A stretch of DNA of 64,000 nt from G965207335 sp965207335 (lineage in GTDB: Bacteria > Pseudomonadota > Gammaproteobacteria > PS1 > Pseudothioglobaceae). Below are positions 1 through 10,358 of the stretch, one piece after another. Position 1 is the stretch's first letter. Each line of letters begins with the position of its first letter. The stretch lies in assembly GCA_965207335.1 (NCBI GenBank), contig OZ242267.1:1488001-1552000 (forward strand), given 5' to 3'. The notes beneath the pieces were generated by a model. The model was given only the letters and a program-made list of their open reading frames with translations, was not told the DNA's origin and made no database searches. A program made the position numbers and the translations under genes.

Positions 1-196
1 GCATTTTGGGTTAAATACTTGTCCACAAGCATCTTTAATTAACTATAGCAGTATGATTAAAAAAACCCTAAATATTGATAGCAAGATGAAAATTATCTGT
101 GGTATGAGTTTAGGCTATGCTGATATGGACGCTCCTGTTAATAGTTGTAAGACTATTAAAGAAGGGGTAGATAGCTTTACTACTTGGCATAGCTAA
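1..196 (+). CDS. nitroreductase, C-terminal end (5' part outside window)
   Basis: An open frame enters from the left edge (first full codon at base 2) and ends at TAA 194-196, encoding the last 64 residues of a nitroreductase. The stretch reading NTCPQAS near the start and GMSLGYADMDAPVN further on match the FMN-binding C-terminal part of the NfsA/NfsB-like oxidoreductases that reduce nitro compounds or quinones with NAD(P)H. Only the C-terminus is visible, so the subfamily and substrate cannot be given. No operon partner is visible downstream; the next gene is 325 bases away. Confidence 0.8.
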   Translation, partial: HFGLNTCPQASLINYSSMIKKTLNIDSKMKIICGMSLGYADMDAPVNSCKTIKEGVDSFTTWHS

Positions 197-521
197 TAAA
201 ACTACTGCATAATGATATTTATGTGCAATACTGCTTTTTAATTATGCTGTGTTTGCATAAATAAACAATCCTTATAAAGTAGCTTAACAAATTTTCTATA
301 CTTAGCGTTGGATGCGAAATACTGCTTTTAGATGTGTATATCATTTAGAATTAAGTAATATTTATTCCTTATCCTTAAAATAGATTAATGCAATAGCCTT
401 TCCTTAGTTAAATTTTAAAGGTGTAACTATATAAACTATATAGTTTGTAATATAAGATTAGTTGCATGCCTTACAATAATCATTATAATCACAGTTTAAT
501 GTTTTAAAAAAGGAGTAATTT
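197..521 (+). promoter_or_regulatory. upstream region of RiPP precursor 1 with shared motif
   Basis: This 325-base AT-rich gap has no convincing gene. At 421-442 it holds GTGTAACTATATAAACTATA, a form of the motif GTGTRAC-(2-4 nt)-ATAAACTATATA that also lies upstream of the precursor-like genes at 15672 and 51500. A Shine-Dalgarno AGGAG is at 511-515, seven bases before the ATG at 522. The motif may be a promoter or an activator site; its conservation at three unlinked loci is seen, its role is inferred. Confidence 0.5.
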
Positions 522-869
522 ATGTTAAAAGAAGAAGATGCCGTAGAAATGTTTTATAACAAAGATTTCCGTGCTAAATTGGAAAAAAACCCAGAAGACT
601 TTATTAAAAAAATAGCAGGTGAAAACTTAGCTAATGTTGAGTATAAAGTAGTTAAATCAACAAAAGATGTTGCTTATATTGTTATACCTGCTTATAATTT
701 AGATTTAGATGAAATATCTGCTGCTGCAAATAGATTATCTAATGCTAATATTGTTTCTAGTGTCGGTTCAATAGGCTCAGCGGGTACGGTAGGTACGATA
801 GGTGGTACTGCTAGTACTATTAGTTGTGTTGGCACAGTAGGATCATTTAGCACTGCAGACTGTGTATAA
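522..869 (+). CDS. RiPP precursor-like peptide with NHLP-type leader (copy 1)
   Basis: 115 residues. The first ~65 residues match the nitrile-hydratase-alpha-like leader (NHLP) fold used by proteusin, TOMM and some lanthipeptide precursors: a KDFRAKLEKNPEDFIKK helix, then a VEYKVVKSTKDVAYIVIP strand pair and a LDEISAAA segment. The rest (about 75-115) is almost only Gly, Ser, Thr, Val, Ile and Ala with two Cys, built from short GTVGT/GSIGS-like steps, as expected for a modified core rich in dehydratable residues. No GG site is obvious before the core. No LanM, YcaO or radical-SAM gene is nearby, so maturation, if any, would be in trans. It is a single gene with a good SD. It could instead be an unmodified small secreted or structural peptide. 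The leader similarity is strong; the function is inferred. Confidence 0.7.
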   Translation: MLKEEDAVEMFYNKDFRAKLEKNPEDFIKKIAGENLANVEYKVVKSTKDVAYIVIPAYNLDLDEISAAANRLSNANIVSSVGSIGSAGTVGTIGGTASTISCVGTVGSFSTADCV

Positions 870-1196
870 TAATTTTAAATTTAAAGTGTTTTATAGTAAA
901 ATTTTTGTGCAAAATTATCAGTAGCAAAAAATAGTGTGTATCTAAAAAGCAGTGCTTCGTTCACACATAGTATATAAATCCCAGCCTAATAGTTTAAGCA
1001 ATGACATTAAAAATCTACCCTTAAGTTTAGCTTTTTCTTAGTATCAAATAACCGATAATTCTGGCACCTTTGTAAGTATTATTAGATGCATTCTTAAATA
1101 TTAATTTATGTTATAAGTATCTTTATCGTACTATTGTAATATTGGTATAATATGCTATTTTAAAATTGTTGTAAACAACTTCACTTTAATTTTATA
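870..1196 (+). promoter_or_regulatory. intergenic region with probable hom promoter
   Basis: 327 bases without a supported gene. A TATAAT hexamer at 1146-1151 lies 45 bases before the hom start codon and is a plausible -10 box; no good -35 hexamer is visible at the right spacing. No terminator hairpin was found after the preceding precursor gene. Confidence 0.35.
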
Positions 1197-2471
1197 ATGG
1201 TTAAAATTGGATTATTAGGCATAGGCACAGTAGGATCTGGTGTTGTTAATGTACTTAAAAAAAATAAAGATATTATTAGGCAACGCACTAATAAAGATAT
1301 TAGTATAGTTGCTGGGGCGGTAAAAGATATAACAGAATACAATAAGCATAGTGTATGTGATAGTAGCGATATTTATATTACAGAAGATGCCTTTGAAGTA
1401 GTAAATAACCCCGATATTGATATTGTCTTAGAGCTAATAGGAGGTATTGATATTGCCAAAACCTTAATAGAAACTGCTATTGCTAACAAAAAACATGTGA
1501 TTAGTGCAAATAAAGCACTTATTGCTCATCACGGTAATGGGTTATTAAAGCTAGCCAAAAAAAATAAAGTAGCATTATTATTTGAGGCATCAGTTGGTGG
1601 TGGTATTCCAATAATTAAGTGTTTAACTCAAGGATTAAGTGCTAATAAAATTGATACTATAGTTGGTATTATCAACGGCACAGGTAATTTTATCCTAACA
1701 GAGATGTCAAAAAATGATAGTGCTTTTACACAAGTATTGCAACAAGCACAGCAATTAGGCTATGCAGAAGAAGACCCTAGTTTTGACATTGACGGCATTG
1801 ATGCTGCACACAAGATAAGCATATTATCATCATTAGCATTTAATACTAGTCTAGCGTTTAACAAGGTTATAACAAAAGGTATTAGCGATATAACTAGCCA
1901 AGATATTAAGTTTGCCAACGAATTAGGCTATAACATTAAGCATCTAGGTATTACCAAGAAAATAAATTCTTTGATTGAAATGCGTGTTAATCCTGCTTTA
2001 ATTGCTAAAAGTACTTTATTAGCAAATGTTAATGGGGTTATGAATGCAATTTTAATAAATGCTAATGCGCTTGGACAAACTATGTATTATGGTGCTGGTG
2101 CTGGTTCACAAGCAACAGCATCTGCTGTTATTGCTGATATTATTGATATAGTTAATAATACTTATAGAGGCAATACTGCCACAAATAATACAGCTAAGTA
2201 TTTAACTAATGACGATATAGAAAGTATTTATTATTTACATTTATTAGTAACAGATAAAACTGGCGTATTAGCAGATATTAGTAAAATTTTAGCTAGTTAT
2301 AATATTAGCATTGAGTCTGTTATTCAACATGCTAATAATAATAGTGCTAATATTGCTATTATTACCAATAAAATTAAAACTAAGGCTATAAAATCTGCTA
2401 TTAATGATATTAATAACTGTAATTTTACCTTACAAAAAGCAAAAATGATTCATGTAGAATCGTTAACTTAG
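1197..2471 (+). CDS. hom: homoserine dehydrogenase
   Basis: 424 residues. It reduces aspartate semialdehyde to homoserine with NAD(P)H, at the branch to threonine and methionine. The N-terminal Rossmann motif GIGTVGSGVV is at residues 8-17. The catalytic domain has the ANKALIAHH and NGTGNFIL signatures and EEDPSFDIDGIDAAHK around residues 200-215. A C-terminal ACT domain starts near 350 (HLLVTDKTGVLADISKIL), so this is the monofunctional, ACT-regulated enzyme, probably inhibited by threonine. Length fits the family. thrC follows 193 bases downstream on the same strand, consistent with a threonine pathway cluster. Confidence 0.95.
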   Translation: MVKIGLLGIGTVGSGVVNVLKKNKDIIRQRTNKDISIVAGAVKDITEYNKHSVCDSSDIYITEDAFEVVNNPDIDIVLELIGGIDIAKTLIETAIANKKHVISANKALIAHHGNGLLKLAKKNKVALLFEASVGGGIPIIKCLTQGLSANKIDTIVGIINGTGNFILTEMSKNDSAFTQVLQQAQQLGYAEEDPSFDIDGIDAAHKISILSSLAFNTSLAFNKVITKGISDITSQDIKFANELGYNIKHLGITKKINSLIEMRVNPALIAKSTLLANVNGVMNAILINANALGQTMYYGAGAGSQATASAVIADIIDIVNNTYRGNTATNNTAKYLTNDDIESIYYLHLLVTDKTGVLADISKILASYNISIESVIQHANNNSANIAIITNKIKTKAIKSAINDINNCNFTLQKAKMIHVESLT

Positions 2472-2664
2472 GCTAATAAAAGCTACTGCATTAAGTTATA
2501 ATTGGGGTTTGGTATGTATAATATGGCTTAAGTTAAATTATTATCCCAAACAAAAAACTTAGCTACTGTATGAGTTATGTTTATTTATACATAAAACAGT
2601 ATAATTAACAAGTAGTGCTGTACTTATAAATATACTTAGGCAATGGTCTTTAATATATAAAACT

Positions 2665-3729
2665 ATGAGATATACAGGAATAATAGAGCGTTACAAAGAT
2701 AGATTGCCAGTTACTGAAAATACTAAAATTATTAGCTTAGGTGAGGGCAATACTCCGCTTATTCGCTTAAATAATATTCCCAGAATACTAAATTTTGACA
2801 TAGATATTTATGTTAAATACGAGGGTTTAAATCCCACTGGCTCTTTTAAAGATAGAGGTATGACTATGGCTGTTACTAAGGCTGTAGAGTATGGCTCTAA
2901 GGCGGTTATTTGTGCTTCAACTGGTAATACTTCAGCATCTGCTGCAGCTTATGCTTGTAGGGCTGGCATTAAATCATTTGTAATTATTCCTGAGGGCAAG
3001 ATTGCTATGGGCAAATTAGCCCAAACAATGATGTATGGAGCAAATATTTTGCAAATAAAAGGTAATTTTGATACTGGTATGGCGTTAATTAAAGAAATAG
3101 CAAAAAATACCAATGTTACTATTGTAAATTCTATCAATCCTTATCGCCTAGATGGACAAAAAACTGCCGCATTTGAAATAATAGAAGAGTTAGGATTTGC
3201 ACCTGATTATCATTATTTACCTGTTGGCAATGCTGGTAACATTAGTGCATATTGGATGGGATATAAAGAAGCAAATAAACACGGGGATATTGATAGTTTG
3301 CCAATAATGGCAGGCTATCAGGCACAAGGTGCTGCACCTTTTATTAAAGGTTCTCCTGTTGAAAACCCACAAACTATTGCTACCGCTATTCGTATTGGTA
3401 ATCCACAAAGCTACCAATTAGCAGTTGAAGCTAAGCAAGAATCAGGTGGCTGGTTTGGAGATATTAGCGATGATGATATTTTATATGCCCAAAAATTACT
3501 AGCAGACAAAGAGGGTATATTTTGCGAGCCAGCTAGTGCAGCATCATTAGCAGGAGTAATACAAAGTATAAGTAATAATAAATTAGTATCAGGTTCAAAA
3601 ATAGTCTGTACTCTTACAGGTAATGGCTTAAAAGACCCTGATATTGCTATTAGCCAATGTAAAGATAGCATTACTAATGTTAATGCTACTAGCAAAGATA
3701 TTAGTAGTGCTATATTAGAAAGACTTTAA
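2665..3729 (+). CDS. thrC: threonine synthase
   Basis: 354 residues, the compact form of threonine synthase. It is a PLP enzyme (fold type II) that converts O-phosphohomoserine to threonine. The PLP lysine is K62 in NPTGSFKDRGM, the phosphate-binding loop is seen in the ASTGNTSASAAAYA region, and the CTLTGNGLKDP signature lies near the C-terminus. It follows hom and completes the last visible steps from aspartate semialdehyde except homoserine kinase (thrB), which is not in the window. The start ATG at 2665 matches the family start, and no closer start is needed. Confidence 0.95.
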   Translation: MRYTGIIERYKDRLPVTENTKIISLGEGNTPLIRLNNIPRILNFDIDIYVKYEGLNPTGSFKDRGMTMAVTKAVEYGSKAVICASTGNTSASAAAYACRAGIKSFVIIPEGKIAMGKLAQTMMYGANILQIKGNFDTGMALIKEIAKNTNVTIVNSINPYRLDGQKTAAFEIIEELGFAPDYHYLPVGNAGNISAYWMGYKEANKHGDIDSLPIMAGYQAQGAAPFIKGSPVENPQTIATAIRIGNPQSYQLAVEAKQESGGWFGDISDDDILYAQKLLADKEGIFCEPASAASLAGVIQSISNNKLVSGSKIVCTLTGNGLKDPDIAISQCKDSITNVNATSKDISSAILERL

Positions 3730-3978
3730 TTTTTAATTCGTTGCTTAAATTTTAACTATCTAATAATAAAATAGGTCACATCATTACCATCGCTTTCGGT
3801 TTGCAAATAAGACTCACCGTATTGTGCGAATGCCTTTTTAATATGAGTTGATAAGGTAATATACTGGAATAACCAATAATTATCTTAAATACTAGTTTTG
3901 TAAAAATTAGTACTTAATTTATCGCTTATGTTTAAATAATTGTTTTTACTTATTATATTTTATAATAGTAATTAGTAC

Positions 3979-4512
3979 TTACAATAATTCTATGGTTAAA
4001 TTGTTATTGGTATAAATACAAATATCGGCGGCTATATTAAGGCTTTTTATTACTATGTCCTTGGCGTCTAAATTGGTATTATCTATTAATGCTCTGGCGG
4101 CACTTTCGGCAAAATTACCCCCTGAACCAATAGCCATAAGTGGCAATTCTGGTTCTATTACATCGCCATTGCCTGATATCATAAGTGAGGTTGTTTTGTC
4201 TGCTACTAATAATAATGCCTCTAATCGCCTTAATACTTTGTCTGTTCGCCATTCTTTTGCCATTTCAACAGCCGAGCGAGTAAGTTGCCCGTCAAATGTT
4301 TCAAGTTTCGCCTCAAATCTTTCAAACAAGGTAAAAGCATCGGCTGTGCCACCTGCAAAACCAGCTAAAACTTTATCATTATAAAGTCTGCGTACTTTTT
4401 TGGCATTACCTTTTAAAATTGTACTACCCAAGGATACCTGTCCGTCTCCGCCCATAACGACTGTGTTATTTTTACGAACCGATAAAATGGTAGTGCCAGT
4501 AAATTGTTGCAT
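3979..4512 (-). CDS. hslV: HslV (ClpQ) peptidase subunit
   Basis: 177 residues, the proteolytic core of the HslUV ATP-dependent protease. The N-terminus MQQFTGTTILSV matches the longer form in which a six-residue propeptide is removed to expose the catalytic threonine (T7). GGDGQVSLG and the LAGFAGGTADAFTLFERFE block are family hallmarks, and AIGSGG lies near the C-terminus. The ATPase hslU, usually the next gene, is not here: downstream there are ~250 bases without a gene and then convergent thrC. hslU may be elsewhere in the genome. The neighbour at 4594 is divergent. Confidence 0.95.
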   Translation of the reverse strand: MQQFTGTTILSVRKNNTVVMGGDGQVSLGSTILKGNAKKVRRLYNDKVLAGFAGGTADAFTLFERFEAKLETFDGQLTRSAVEMAKEWRTDKVLRRLEALLLVADKTTSLMISGNGDVIEPELPLMAIGSGGNFAESAARALIDNTNLDAKDIVIKSLNIAADICIYTNNNLTIELL

Positions 4513-4593
4513 GATAAAAGATTAATAGTAAATCCTTGTACAACAAAAAACCATTGTTACTGATTTTTTATATTGTATAACAATTTACAAAAT

Positions 4594-7149
4594 ATGCTAT
4601 TATATACTGATATGGAACTATTGGGCAATACTTATCAAAATGATACTATCATAACCGCTAATAACAGACAGTCCTTAGAGATAAAAAATATTTATCAAAA
4701 CCCCTTAGTTAATAATAAATCTCACAGAATGCCAATAATTTTGCCTTATAAGGAATTTTTGCGAATATTATGGCTAAAAAATAATATTGATAGTAAATTA
4801 ATTACTGCTATTCAAGATTTTTTTATTTGGCAATTTATAATTAATACCAACAGTAATAAAATTCAAGATATTGGTATTGATAATAAACAATTAATAAACA
4901 CTATTATCAGTGAATACCAATTAGTTAGGCATTTTTTCATCCCAATTGATAAATTAAAATATAGCTTTAACCCGAAGAGTAATTTATTTGCTATATTGAT
5001 AGGCGAATATCATAAATTTTTGACTAGAAAATCCTGTATAAATTTATTTGATTTAGCCGATATGCTTATTAATAATACTATAAATTATAATACAAATGGT
5101 GAAGTTTATCACTATGGCTTTAATCAATTAACAGTTCAACAAAAGGCTGTATTTGACAAACTAAGCGCCACAAAACTAAGTATAAATATAAAGGCAAATA
5201 AACCAAATATAACGACTAAAACTTTTACTGATGACAATGACGAGGTTACAGAGGCAACTAATTGGGCTTATAAAAAATATCAAAATAATAATAAACAAAA
5301 AATAGCCGTAATTGTACCTAATTTAGCAAGCATTAAAAGCACTATTATTAGCAAACTTGATAATGCCTTTAACTACCATAAAAATCTATTAACAAGCGAT
5401 AAAAAAGCTTATAACATTTCATTAGGGGAATCATTATTAAGTTATGGCTTGGTTTCTAATGCTATGGATATTTTAGAATTTAGCAGACAATGGCAAACTG
5501 GATTTATCACAAGAAAACTCTGTGCTAGAGTTGTTTGCTCTTCATACATAAGTAGTTATGATACCGAGCTTAATATTAGGGCTAATATTGCTAATAAACT
5601 ACTAAATAGTGGTGATTATCAAATAAGCACTAATAGTATTTTAAGTATTAGTAAAAATAACTCTCAACTAAATAAAACTTTGTTAAACTTAACAAAGCTT
5701 ATGGCGAATATAACAGCTATAAAACAAAGCCATAGCTGGTACTTAGATAAGTTTATAACAATTTTACTGTATTGGGGTTTTTGCGATAATAAACATCTAT
5801 CTAGCTATGAATTCCAAGTATTTAATAAATGGCAAAAAGCACAACTTGAATTTAATACCCTAGATATTATAGGCAAAAATTTAACATTTAATCAGGCATT
5901 AAAAAACTTAGGGCAACTACTAAGCAATATAACTTTTCAACCCAAAGTTGATACTGCATGCATCCATATTTTAGGACAATTAGAAGCACAAAATTTATTT
6001 TTTGATAATGTTTGGATATTAGGTGTTAGTGATGATTTTTTGCCTGGAATGCTTAAAAGGTTAAGCTTTATTGATTACCACTTAGCTGTGCTATACAAAT
6101 TACCAAATAGCGATTATAACCAACTACAAATAAGAGCAAAAATTACCCTAAATAATCTTATTAGTACCAGTAGTAATATATGTATAAGTTATGCACAAAC
6201 TAAGGACAACAATAGTCAACTACCATCGCCTATGATTGACTTTGATAATAATATAACAGAGGTACAAAGCATAAATAATACTCTTGTTAGTTTAGTGGTA
6301 ATTGATGATTATCAGGCTCAAAAAGTTAATAATAAGCACATAAAAAAAGGTATAAAAACACTATCTAGTCAAGCACAATGTCCGTTTAAGGGCTTTAGTA
6401 CAAGGTTAAATATTGATGATAGCGTAGAGCCTTATATAGGTTTTAATGCCATGGATAGAGGTAGGCTTATTCACAGAGCTTTAGAATTAATCTGGCAGGA
6501 TATACAAACACTAGATGCACTAAAAAAATGCCATAATTTGGCACAAACTATAAATAAACACTTAGATACTATACTAGCAAACAGTGAGTTAGAAAAAATT
6601 GAAAAAACCAGATTATTTGCAATTATTTATAATTTTTTACAGTTAGAGTTGCAAAGAGATGATTTTAAAATTATCAACTTAGAATATAAACAAAAAGTAA
6701 ATATTGCTGGGTTAGTATTTAATGTCCGTTTTGATAGGATTGATAAAGATATAAACAATAATACAATAATATTTGACTACAAAAGTGGTTCAGCTAGTTT
6801 AGCTAAACTAGGAATTGCCAAAGATGGATTATTGAAAAATGCTGTATCAGAGCCACAGTTAGCAATTTATGCCCTTAATTACAATGCTAATGCAGTAATG
6901 TTTGTTGTTTTAAAGGCTGATATGATTAAATACTTAGGTTTTGCCGACTCTGATAGTATGAGCTATTTAATAAAAAAATCTAATGTAGAATATTACACAA
7001 AGCTAAAACAATATTGGCAAAAACAACTGGCAAAAACGAGTAATGAGTTTCAAAATGGCAATGCTCAAATATTACCTATTAAAGGTGCTTGTGATTATTG
7101 CAATTTGGCTGGTTTATGCAGAATAAATGCTAGTGCTTTAAGTAGTTAG
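4594..7149 (+). CDS. AddB/RecB-like PD-(D/E)XK nuclease, probable DNA repair protein
   Basis: About 851 residues. It resembles the TIGR03623 'probable DNA repair protein' family, related to the AddB subunit of AddAB. The N-terminal ITANNRQS block, an inactive helicase-like middle (DNVWILGVSDDFLPG, LSINIKANKPN) and a C-terminal RecB-like nuclease domain are visible. In the nuclease domain CPFKGF, GRLIHRALE and FDYKSGSA (the DxK part of the nuclease site) stand in order, followed by a Cys cluster (CDYCNLAGLC) typical of the AddB iron-sulfur clasp. The expected AddA/UvrD-like partner is not in the window. Starts at TTG 4573, ATG 4594 and ATG 4612 are possible; 4594 was chosen because 4612 would leave little before the first conserved block. 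It overlaps convergent carB by 20 bases. Confidence 0.8.
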   Translation: MLLYTDMELLGNTYQNDTIITANNRQSLEIKNIYQNPLVNNKSHRMPIILPYKEFLRILWLKNNIDSKLITAIQDFFIWQFIINTNSNKIQDIGIDNKQLINTIISEYQLVRHFFIPIDKLKYSFNPKSNLFAILIGEYHKFLTRKSCINLFDLADMLINNTINYNTNGEVYHYGFNQLTVQQKAVFDKLSATKLSINIKANKPNITTKTFTDDNDEVTEATNWAYKKYQNNNKQKIAVIVPNLASIKSTIISKLDNAFNYHKNLLTSDKKAYNISLGESLLSYGLVSNAMDILEFSRQWQTGFITRKLCARVVCSSYISSYDTELNIRANIANKLLNSGDYQISTNSILSISKNNSQLNKTLLNLTKLMANITAIKQSHSWYLDKFITILLYWGFCDNKHLSSYEFQVFNKWQKAQLEFNTLDIIGKNLTFNQALKNLGQLLSNITFQPKVDTACIHILGQLEAQNLFFDNVWILGVSDDFLPGMLKRLSFIDYHLAVLYKLPNSDYNQLQIRAKITLNNLISTSSNICISYAQTKDNNSQLPSPMIDFDNNITEVQSINNTLVSLVVIDDYQAQKVNNKHIKKGIKTLSSQAQCPFKGFSTRLNIDDSVEPYIGFNAMDRGRLIHRALELIWQDIQTLDALKKCHNLAQTINKHLDTILANSELEKIEKTRLFAIIYNFLQLELQRDDFKIINLEYKQKVNIAGLVFNVRFDRIDKDINNNTIIFDYKSGSASLAKLGIAKDGLLKNAVSEPQLAIYALNYNANAVMFVVLKADMIKYLGFADSDSMSYLIKKSNVEYYTKLKQYWQKQLAKTSNEFQNGNAQILPIKGACDYCNLAGLCRINASALSS

Positions 7150-10100
7150 ACTGTAAGCTTTGCAGACTTTGAACTTCAAATTTATCCTTTACTGTTAATG
7201 AATCTAATATTGCAAATGCTGATGATACAGTAGTAGTAAATGGCACTTTATGAATCAATGCTTGACAACGAATAGCGGTAGAGTCTTCAACTCCTTGTGC
7301 ATCTTCTGTGCTATTTATAATAAAATCAATATTATCATTTTTAATCATATCTACTATGTGAGGCGAGCCTTCTGATACTTTGTTTACTTGCTCACACTTA
7401 ATATTTACATCGTTTAGTATAGCATGGTTTGTACGAGTTGTTACTAATGTATAGTCCAGTGATATTAGTTTTCGTGCTAATGCTGTTAAATGCTCTCTAT
7501 CTATTTTGCGTAAACTAATAAAAGCTCTACCAGTTATAGGAATATTGCTGCCAGATGCTAATTGTGCCTTGCTAAATGCACTAGGAAAATCCTTGCCAAT
7601 ACCCATTACCTCGCCTGTTGATTTCATCTCAGGACCTAAAATAGGGTCAGTGCCTAAGAATTTATCAAATGGCATAACTGCTTCTTTAACACTAAAATAT
7701 TTTGGAATAATGCTTTTAGTGTATTTTTGTTCTTTTAGTGTTTTGCCAATCATACACAAAGCACCTATTTTTGCTAGCGATACCCCAATAGCTTTTGATA
7801 CAAATGGCACTGTTCTTGATGCTCTTGGATTTACTTCAATTATATAAATTTTACCATCTTGGTATGCCATTTGAGCATTGACTAAGCCAATGACATTTAA
7901 CTCTTTTATCATCAGTATTAATTGACTTTTCATAGTATCTACTATCTCGTTAGACAAAGAATAAGGCGGTAATGAGCAAGCAGAATCTCCAGAATGAACA
8001 CCAGCTGGTTCTATATGTTGCATAACTCCGCCAATAACAACATCATTACCATCAGATACTGCATCAATATCAACCTCTATAGCATGGTCTAAATAAGATT
8101 CTAGTAATACTGGAGAATCGTTGGACACTATTACAGTTGAGTTCATATATTTTGTTAAGCCTTGCATATCATATACAATCTCCATAGCCCTACCACCTAG
8201 CACATAAGATGGTCTTATAATCAGCGGGAATCCTATGCCAGATGCAATATCTAGTGCCTGGCTAGGGCTTTTAGCTATGGCATTTATTGGTTGTTTTAAG
8301 CCTAATTTTTTTACCATTTGGGAAAATAACTCTCTATCTTCTGATAAATCAATAGAGTTAGGGCTAGTGCCAATAATATTAGCGCCGTATTCTTCTAGGG
8401 ATTTTGCTAATTTTAATGGTGTTTGTCCTCCATAGTGAACTATAACTCCGTATGGTTTTTCTATATCTATTATTGCACTAACATTTTCTAGTGTTAGTGG
8501 CTCAAAATATAGTCTATCTGATACATCGTAATCTGTGGATACTGTTTCTGGGTTGCAATTTACTAAAATAGTTTCAAATCCAGCCTCTCTTAATGCCATT
8601 GAAGCATGGACACAGCAATAATCAAACTCAATTCCTTGTCCTATCCTATTTGGACCACCACCTAAAATCATAATTTTTTTATTGTTGCTAGGTTTTGCCT
8701 CACATTCTTGTTGATATGTAGAATATAAATATGCTGTCTCAGTATCAAATTCTCCTGCACAACTATCAACCCTCTTAAATACTGGCTTAATGTCAAAAGC
8801 ATCTCTTCTTGCTTTAACGGCTTGCTCTTTGCAGTTAAGTAATATTGCTATTCTAGAATCAGAAAAACCATTTTCTTTTAATTTTCTAAGTTCATGTTTA
8901 TCTAAACCGCTAATACTCCTATGTGTTAATGTATTTTCAATGCTAATTAAATTATAAATTTGGTGTAAAAACCATGGATCAACCTTAGATAATTCAAAAA
9001 CTTCTGTAATACTAAAACCACACCTGAATGCATCGGCTAAATAAAATATCCTATCGGCACCAGCATTTATTAACTCTTTTCTAATTATTTTATGGCTATC
9101 ATCAGAATTTATATCAAGCATTGTATCAAAGCCACTTTTATTTACTTCTAGTCCTCTAATTGCTTTTTGTATTGATTCGGCAAATGTGCTACCAATTGCC
9201 ATAACCTCGCCTACTGACTTCATTTGCGTAGTTAATCTTGTATCCGCTTTTGGAAATTTTTCAAAAGCAAATCTTGGTATTTTAGTAACTACATAATCAA
9301 TGCTAGGCTCAAAGGATGCGGGTGTTTTAGATTTAGTAATATCGTTTTTTAACTCATCTAAGGTATAGCCAACAGCTAGTTTAGCGGCTACTTTTGCAAT
9401 AGGAAAACCAGTTGCCTTAGATGCAAGTGCAGAAGACCTTGATACTCTTGGGTTCATTTCAATAACTACTAATTTGCCATTTTTTGGATTAATGGCAAAT
9501 TGCACATTAGAGCCACCAGTATCAACGCCTATTTCTCTTAATACTGCAAAAGAAGCATTACGCATAATTTGATATTCTTTGTCGGTTAATGTCTGTGCTG
9601 GGGCTACTGTTATTGAGTCTCCAGTATGAATACCCATAGGGTCTAAATTTTCAATAGAGCAGACAATAATACAATTATCTTTACTGTCTCTAACAACCTC
9701 CATCTCAAACTCTTTCCAGCCCATAATGGACTCTTCAATTAATAACTCATTAACAGGTGACAAGTCTAACCCACGAGTGCAAATTTCTAAAAATTCTTCT
9801 TTATTAAAGGCAATACCACCTCCACTACCGCCCATAGTAAAAGACGGTCTAATAACTGTTGGAAAACCTAATTCTTGTTGAATTTCTAAGGCTGTTTCTA
9901 TGTCGTGAGCAATAGTAGATTTTGGCATATCTAAGCCTATTTTTGCCATAGCTTTGCTAAATAATTCTCTATCTTCTGCCTTGTCTATTGATGTCTTATT
10001 GGCACCTATCATCTCAATGCCGTATTTAGCTAGCACTCCATGTTTATGTAAATCTAATGCACAATTTAGTGCCGTTTGTCCGCCCATAGTTGCTAATATA

Positions 10101-10354
10101 GTATCTGGTTTCTCAATAGCAATAATTCTCTCTATTGTTTGCCATTCTATAGGCTCTATATACACAGCATCTGCCATAGAAGGGTCTGTCATAATGGTGG
10201 CTGGATTAGAATTTACTAAAATAATTCTATATCCTTCTTCTTTTAAGGACTTGCATGCCTGAGTTCCAGAATAATCAAATTCACAAGCCTGTCCTATGAC
10301 TATGGGCCCTGCACCTATTATTAATATGCTTTTTATATTGTCTCTTTTAGGCAT
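7130..10354 (-). CDS. carB: carbamoyl-phosphate synthase large subunit
   Basis: 1074 residues, full family length. It makes carbamoyl phosphate from bicarbonate, ATP and ammonia delivered by CarA, feeding pyrimidine and arginine synthesis. Two homologous ATP-grasp halves are clear: GAGPIVIGQACEFDYSG at the N-terminus and GGGPNRIGQGIEFDYC around residue 560, each followed by EMNPRVSRSSALASKA or EVNPRASRTVPFVSKA. The C-terminal ~140 residues form the MGS-like allosteric domain. It lies after mlaA with four intervening bases, so it is probably co-transcribed in a carA-mlaA-carB operon. Confidence 0.97.
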   Translation of the reverse strand: MPKRDNIKSILIIGAGPIVIGQACEFDYSGTQACKSLKEEGYRIILVNSNPATIMTDPSMADAVYIEPIEWQTIERIIAIEKPDTILATMGGQTALNCALDLHKHGVLAKYGIEMIGANKTSIDKAEDRELFSKAMAKIGLDMPKSTIAHDIETALEIQQELGFPTVIRPSFTMGGSGGGIAFNKEEFLEICTRGLDLSPVNELLIEESIMGWKEFEMEVVRDSKDNCIIVCSIENLDPMGIHTGDSITVAPAQTLTDKEYQIMRNASFAVLREIGVDTGGSNVQFAINPKNGKLVVIEMNPRVSRSSALASKATGFPIAKVAAKLAVGYTLDELKNDITKSKTPASFEPSIDYVVTKIPRFAFEKFPKADTRLTTQMKSVGEVMAIGSTFAESIQKAIRGLEVNKSGFDTMLDINSDDSHKIIRKELINAGADRIFYLADAFRCGFSITEVFELSKVDPWFLHQIYNLISIENTLTHRSISGLDKHELRKLKENGFSDSRIAILLNCKEQAVKARRDAFDIKPVFKRVDSCAGEFDTETAYLYSTYQQECEAKPSNNKKIMILGGGPNRIGQGIEFDYCCVHASMALREAGFETILVNCNPETVSTDYDVSDRLYFEPLTLENVSAIIDIEKPYGVIVHYGGQTPLKLAKSLEEYGANIIGTSPNSIDLSEDRELFSQMVKKLGLKQPINAIAKSPSQALDIASGIGFPLIIRPSYVLGGRAMEIVYDMQGLTKYMNSTVIVSNDSPVLLESYLDHAIEVDIDAVSDGNDVVIGGVMQHIEPAGVHSGDSACSLPPYSLSNEIVDTMKSQLILMIKELNVIGLVNAQMAYQDGKIYIIEVNPRASRTVPFVSKAIGVSLAKIGALCMIGKTLKEQKYTKSIIPKYFSVKEAVMPFDKFLGTDPILGPEMKSTGEVMGIGKDFPSAFSKAQLASGSNIPITGRAFISLRKIDREHLTALARKLISLDYTLVTTRTNHAILNDVNIKCEQVNKVSEGSPHIVDMIKNDNIDFIINSTEDAQGVEDSTAIRCQALIHKVPFTTTVSSAFAILDSLTVKDKFEVQSLQSLQSNYLKH

Positions 10355-10358
10355 ATAT